Below are positions 62,110-64,000 of a DNA stretch of 64,000 nt, one piece after another. Under the pieces are notes generated by a model that saw only the letters and a program-made list of their open reading frames with translations, had not been told where the DNA came from and made no database searches. Source of the stretch: Pseudomonas sp. A34-9 (lineage in GTDB: Bacteria; Pseudomonadota; Gammaproteobacteria; Pseudomonadales; Pseudomonadaceae); the NCBI RefSeq assembly GCF_029543085.1, contig NZ_CP119967.1:1018501-1082500 (forward strand), given 5' to 3'. The translations under genes were made by a program, and so were the position numbers. Positions within the stretch are counted from its first letter, which is position 1. Every line of letters starts with the position of its first letter.

Positions 62110-64000
62110 TTACATTCCTCCTTTCGAGTGCAGTTCAATGTGTTGTTTCGGTGTTAGCACCGTTAGATTGGTTACGTCATAAACTGCGCCTCCCTCGCTG
62201 ATTGGCTTGATATGGTGAATCTCAAATTTTTTGCGCTTACCTGCTTGCTCCGAAGGTGTTGCACTTGGAGCCAAGCCGTCTCTCAAGTCAGTTTTGTTGA
62301 GTCGTGAGAACTGATCAAACAACGCCTTTTCATTCCCTACAGCCTTCCAAAATGCTCTGCGAAATGCCCTGAAACTCGAAAACTCCCGTCCTCTGAGCTT
62401 ATCCGCGATCTGCATCGGAATAGGTGCGCCTTGCGGTGTCGCAGCGGCTCCCAACCAATTGCCCGAAACCGGTTGTCCGATGCCGCTGGCAAAACCGGGA
62501 TCCTGCCGCCGATCCCTGAACATCGTGAAAATCGGCGGGATTCCGGATTCGACCGGAAAGACCGTGATCCATCCACCAAAACCATACAGATCCATTTCGG
62601 GAAATGGATCGATCCGTCCGCTGTCGGGTGTGACATTCGCGCCTTCATAGATTGGCAAGTCTGGATCGGCGAGAGGTAATTGCGTCGAAGGATTTGGCGG
62701 TTCCAGCAACGGCGTCCAAGTGATTACAGGGCCTTTGGCGTCGGTTGCAGAGGCGGAGGAAACGTAAACGTTTTTAAGTGCGTCAAAGCGCGCTGATACA
62801 ACCGGCACTTTACTGGGCACAGTCACTCCATCGGTGCTGACGACGACCACTTCGACTTTGTTGCCTATCGTCCTTGAGCCAAGCCTGACCGGCAGATCGA
62901 CGTCTGCGCCTATCCTTGCCAGTTCGTACAGATCGTCCTCCAGATCAGGAGCAAGGTCGGACAGTGGCACGCTTGCAGCAAACAGATCGCCGTTGCCCAG
63001 CTCGGAGGGCACGAACAAAGCGGCAAATCCCACCAGCACCGGGACTGCGCTGGTCGAAATCGCTGCAGTCGCGATGGTGACGGCCGAGCGCAGTGACGTT
63101 CTGAGTGCTTGTTTGGTTAACGGGTTGTGGCTTATCGCGCCGAGTGTTCCCGAGAACGCGGGGCCGAACGCCGCGAGGGAACCGAAATAAGCGAATTCAG
63201 GATTGTTCCAGCGTGCTTGTGTCTGTGTGTGCCAATGGGCGTCCACGCGTGCTTGCTCAGCACGCTGCCGGGCCTCTGCCTTGGCTTGCTTGCGCGCTAG
63301 CCGCTGGCGTTTACTTTTTGTCGCTCTTGCGGCTTTTTGCTGTTGTTCAAGGCGAGCCTTTTCAATCTCCAGCTGCTTTTCCTGTTCTATGCGCAACCTT
63401 TGCACTTTAGCTTGGCGTTCTGCCAATGCCGTCAATTTTGCCTGTTCAGAGGCTAATTGCCGTGCAGCAGCTTCGGCAGCGATTCGCGCTTGCTCGGCTG
63501 CCTGCCGCTGAGTCTGCGCGAGCGCAGCGAGCCGTGCTTGTTCGCGAGCCCGAACCTGCTCCTGTTCTCGGCGTGCAGCTTCGGCGAGTTCTCTTTGACG
63601 TTGCTGTTCTGCGGCAATCCGTGCACGTTCTGCTGCCAATCGCTGAGCTTCTGCCGCCGCCGATTGCGCCTGATCATTGGCTTTTACCAAATCCAGCCAC
63701 TTGTGAACTTCGACCTGTTGTTGGTTAAGTATGTGAATTGATTGCGCAAGCAGCTGGGTGTCATGGGCCGCTCTATACGATGCGGTCCAGGCCTGTATCG
63801 CAATACCTCCAGGCATGACAGGGTTTTGCAGGGTCACCGCTTTTTGATAGAACTCAATCAGGTTTTTGCTTCGCGGATCACTGCCATAGAACTGATTGGC
63901 CAACGCCATTTTTTGCTGAAGCTCAGCGGTTTTTCTCTGCAATAGCGTGGCGCGCACGCCTAGTTCACGAATGACTGTTTCAGCAGGCGGAAGCGGATGC
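62110..64000 (-). CDS. S-type bacteriocin with HNH DNase domain (5' end outside window)
   Basis: At least 629 residues are visible and the frame is open to the right edge, so the receptor-binding N-terminus is missing. In order: a short helical region, an Ala/Gln/Arg/Glu-rich coiled coil of about 145 residues (63669-63223), hydrophobic segments, an S-type pyocin domain (near 63040-62640, VPSELGNGDLF), and a colicin E9-like DNase at the C-terminus. HNH histidines HH..H..H occur in FEIHHIKPISEGG and TPKQHIELH with E9 spacing (24 and 4), so the toxin looks active. It abuts its immunity gene. Confidence 0.93.
   Translation of the reverse strand, partial: HPLPPAETVIRELGVRATLLQRKTAELQQKMALANQFYGSDPRSKNLIEFYQKAVTLQNPVMPGGIAIQAWTASYRAAHDTQLLAQSIHILNQQQVEVHKWLDLVKANDQAQSAAAEAQRLAAERARIAAEQQRQRELAEAARREQEQVRAREQARLAALAQTQRQAAEQARIAAEAAARQLASEQAKLTALAERQAKVQRLRIEQEKQLEIEKARLEQQQKAARATKSKRQRLARKQAKAEARQRAEQARVDAHWHTQTQARWNNPEFAYFGSLAAFGPAFSGTLGAISHNPLTKQALRTSLRSAVTIATAAISTSAVPVLVGFAALFVPSELGNGDLFAASVPLSDLAPDLEDDLYELARIGADVDLPVRLGSRTIGNKVEVVVVSTDGVTVPSKVPVVSARFDALKNVYVSSASATDAKGPVITWTPLLEPPNPSTQLPLADPDLPIYEGANVTPDSGRIDPFPEMDLYGFGGWITVFPVESGIPPIFTMFRDRRQDPGFASGIGQPVSGNWLGAAATPQGAPIPMQIADKLRGREFSSFRAFRRAFWKAVGNEKALFDQFSRLNKTDLRDGLAPSATPSEQAGKRKKFEIHHIKPISEGGAVYDVTNLTVLTPKQHIELHSKGGM

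Overview
This window reads as chromosomal DNA of a fluorescent Pseudomonas (P. fluorescens group). Protein sequences and gene order match the conserved Pseudomonas blocks gatCAB-mreBCD-maf-rng-yhdP-tldD/pmbA, fagA-fumC-orfX-sodA, ptsO-rapZ-ptsN-hpf-rpoN-lptBAC-kdsCD, mlaFEDCB-ibaG-murA-hisGDC-algW and cysDNC, followed by pta-slyD-gpx-trxB and folXEM blocks. Genes are dense, GC-rich and often overlap by 1-20 nt. No rRNA, tRNA, CRISPR array, transposase or prophage was seen.

Layout. 1-3.2 kb: gatC-gatA-gatB on the minus strand (gatB cut by the left edge). 3.4-16.8 kb: cell shape (mreBCD), maf, RNase G, YhdP, a nitrilase, and TldD/PmbA flanking yjgA. 16.9-20.7 kb: an iron-sparing operon behind Fur-like boxes (fagA, fumC, orfX, Mn-type sodA) followed by a ZIP transporter. 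20.8-27.9 kb (minus): kdsD-kdsC-lptC-lptA-lptB, then rpoN-hpf-ptsN-rapZ-ptsO, coupling LPS synthesis and transport to sigma-54 and the nitrogen PTS. 28.1-36.1 kb: Mla phospholipid transport, ibaG, murA, hisG, hisD, hisC. 36.2-41.4 kb: algW, a Nif3-like gene, cysD and a fused cysNC. 41.6-51.5 kb: an acyltransferase, pta (no ackA beside it), slyD, a glutathione-peroxidase-like gene, an old-yellow-enzyme homologue, a glycosyltransferase, cysZ, trxB and a hopJ/DUF1244 pair. 51.6-53.3 kb: folX-folE-folM for tetrahydromonapterin.

54.1-56.9 kb is the most interesting part: a MerR-type regulator of the LitR/CarH family that lacks the recognisable cobalamin ligands, tail-to-tail with a PilZ-like gene that follows a short LOV blue-light receptor, and then a divergent flavodoxin. 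I read this as a probable light-sensing cassette. Next come a LysR regulator, lrgA and a frameshifted lrgB pseudogene, a class II aldolase/hydrolase/SDR group, and at the right edge an S-type bacteriocin with an HNH DNase domain (its 5' end lies beyond the window) plus its Im9-like immunity gene.

Intergenic spaces carry ten loci of a palindromic REP-like family (core GTAGGAGCTGCCGAAGGC / GATCTTTTGATC) in two opposite arm arrangements, two loci of a second REP-like family, one 113-bp composite palindrome that supplies a gene's stop codon, and a 7-copy heptamer array. Every call comes from reading sequence and family memory; no database search was run.
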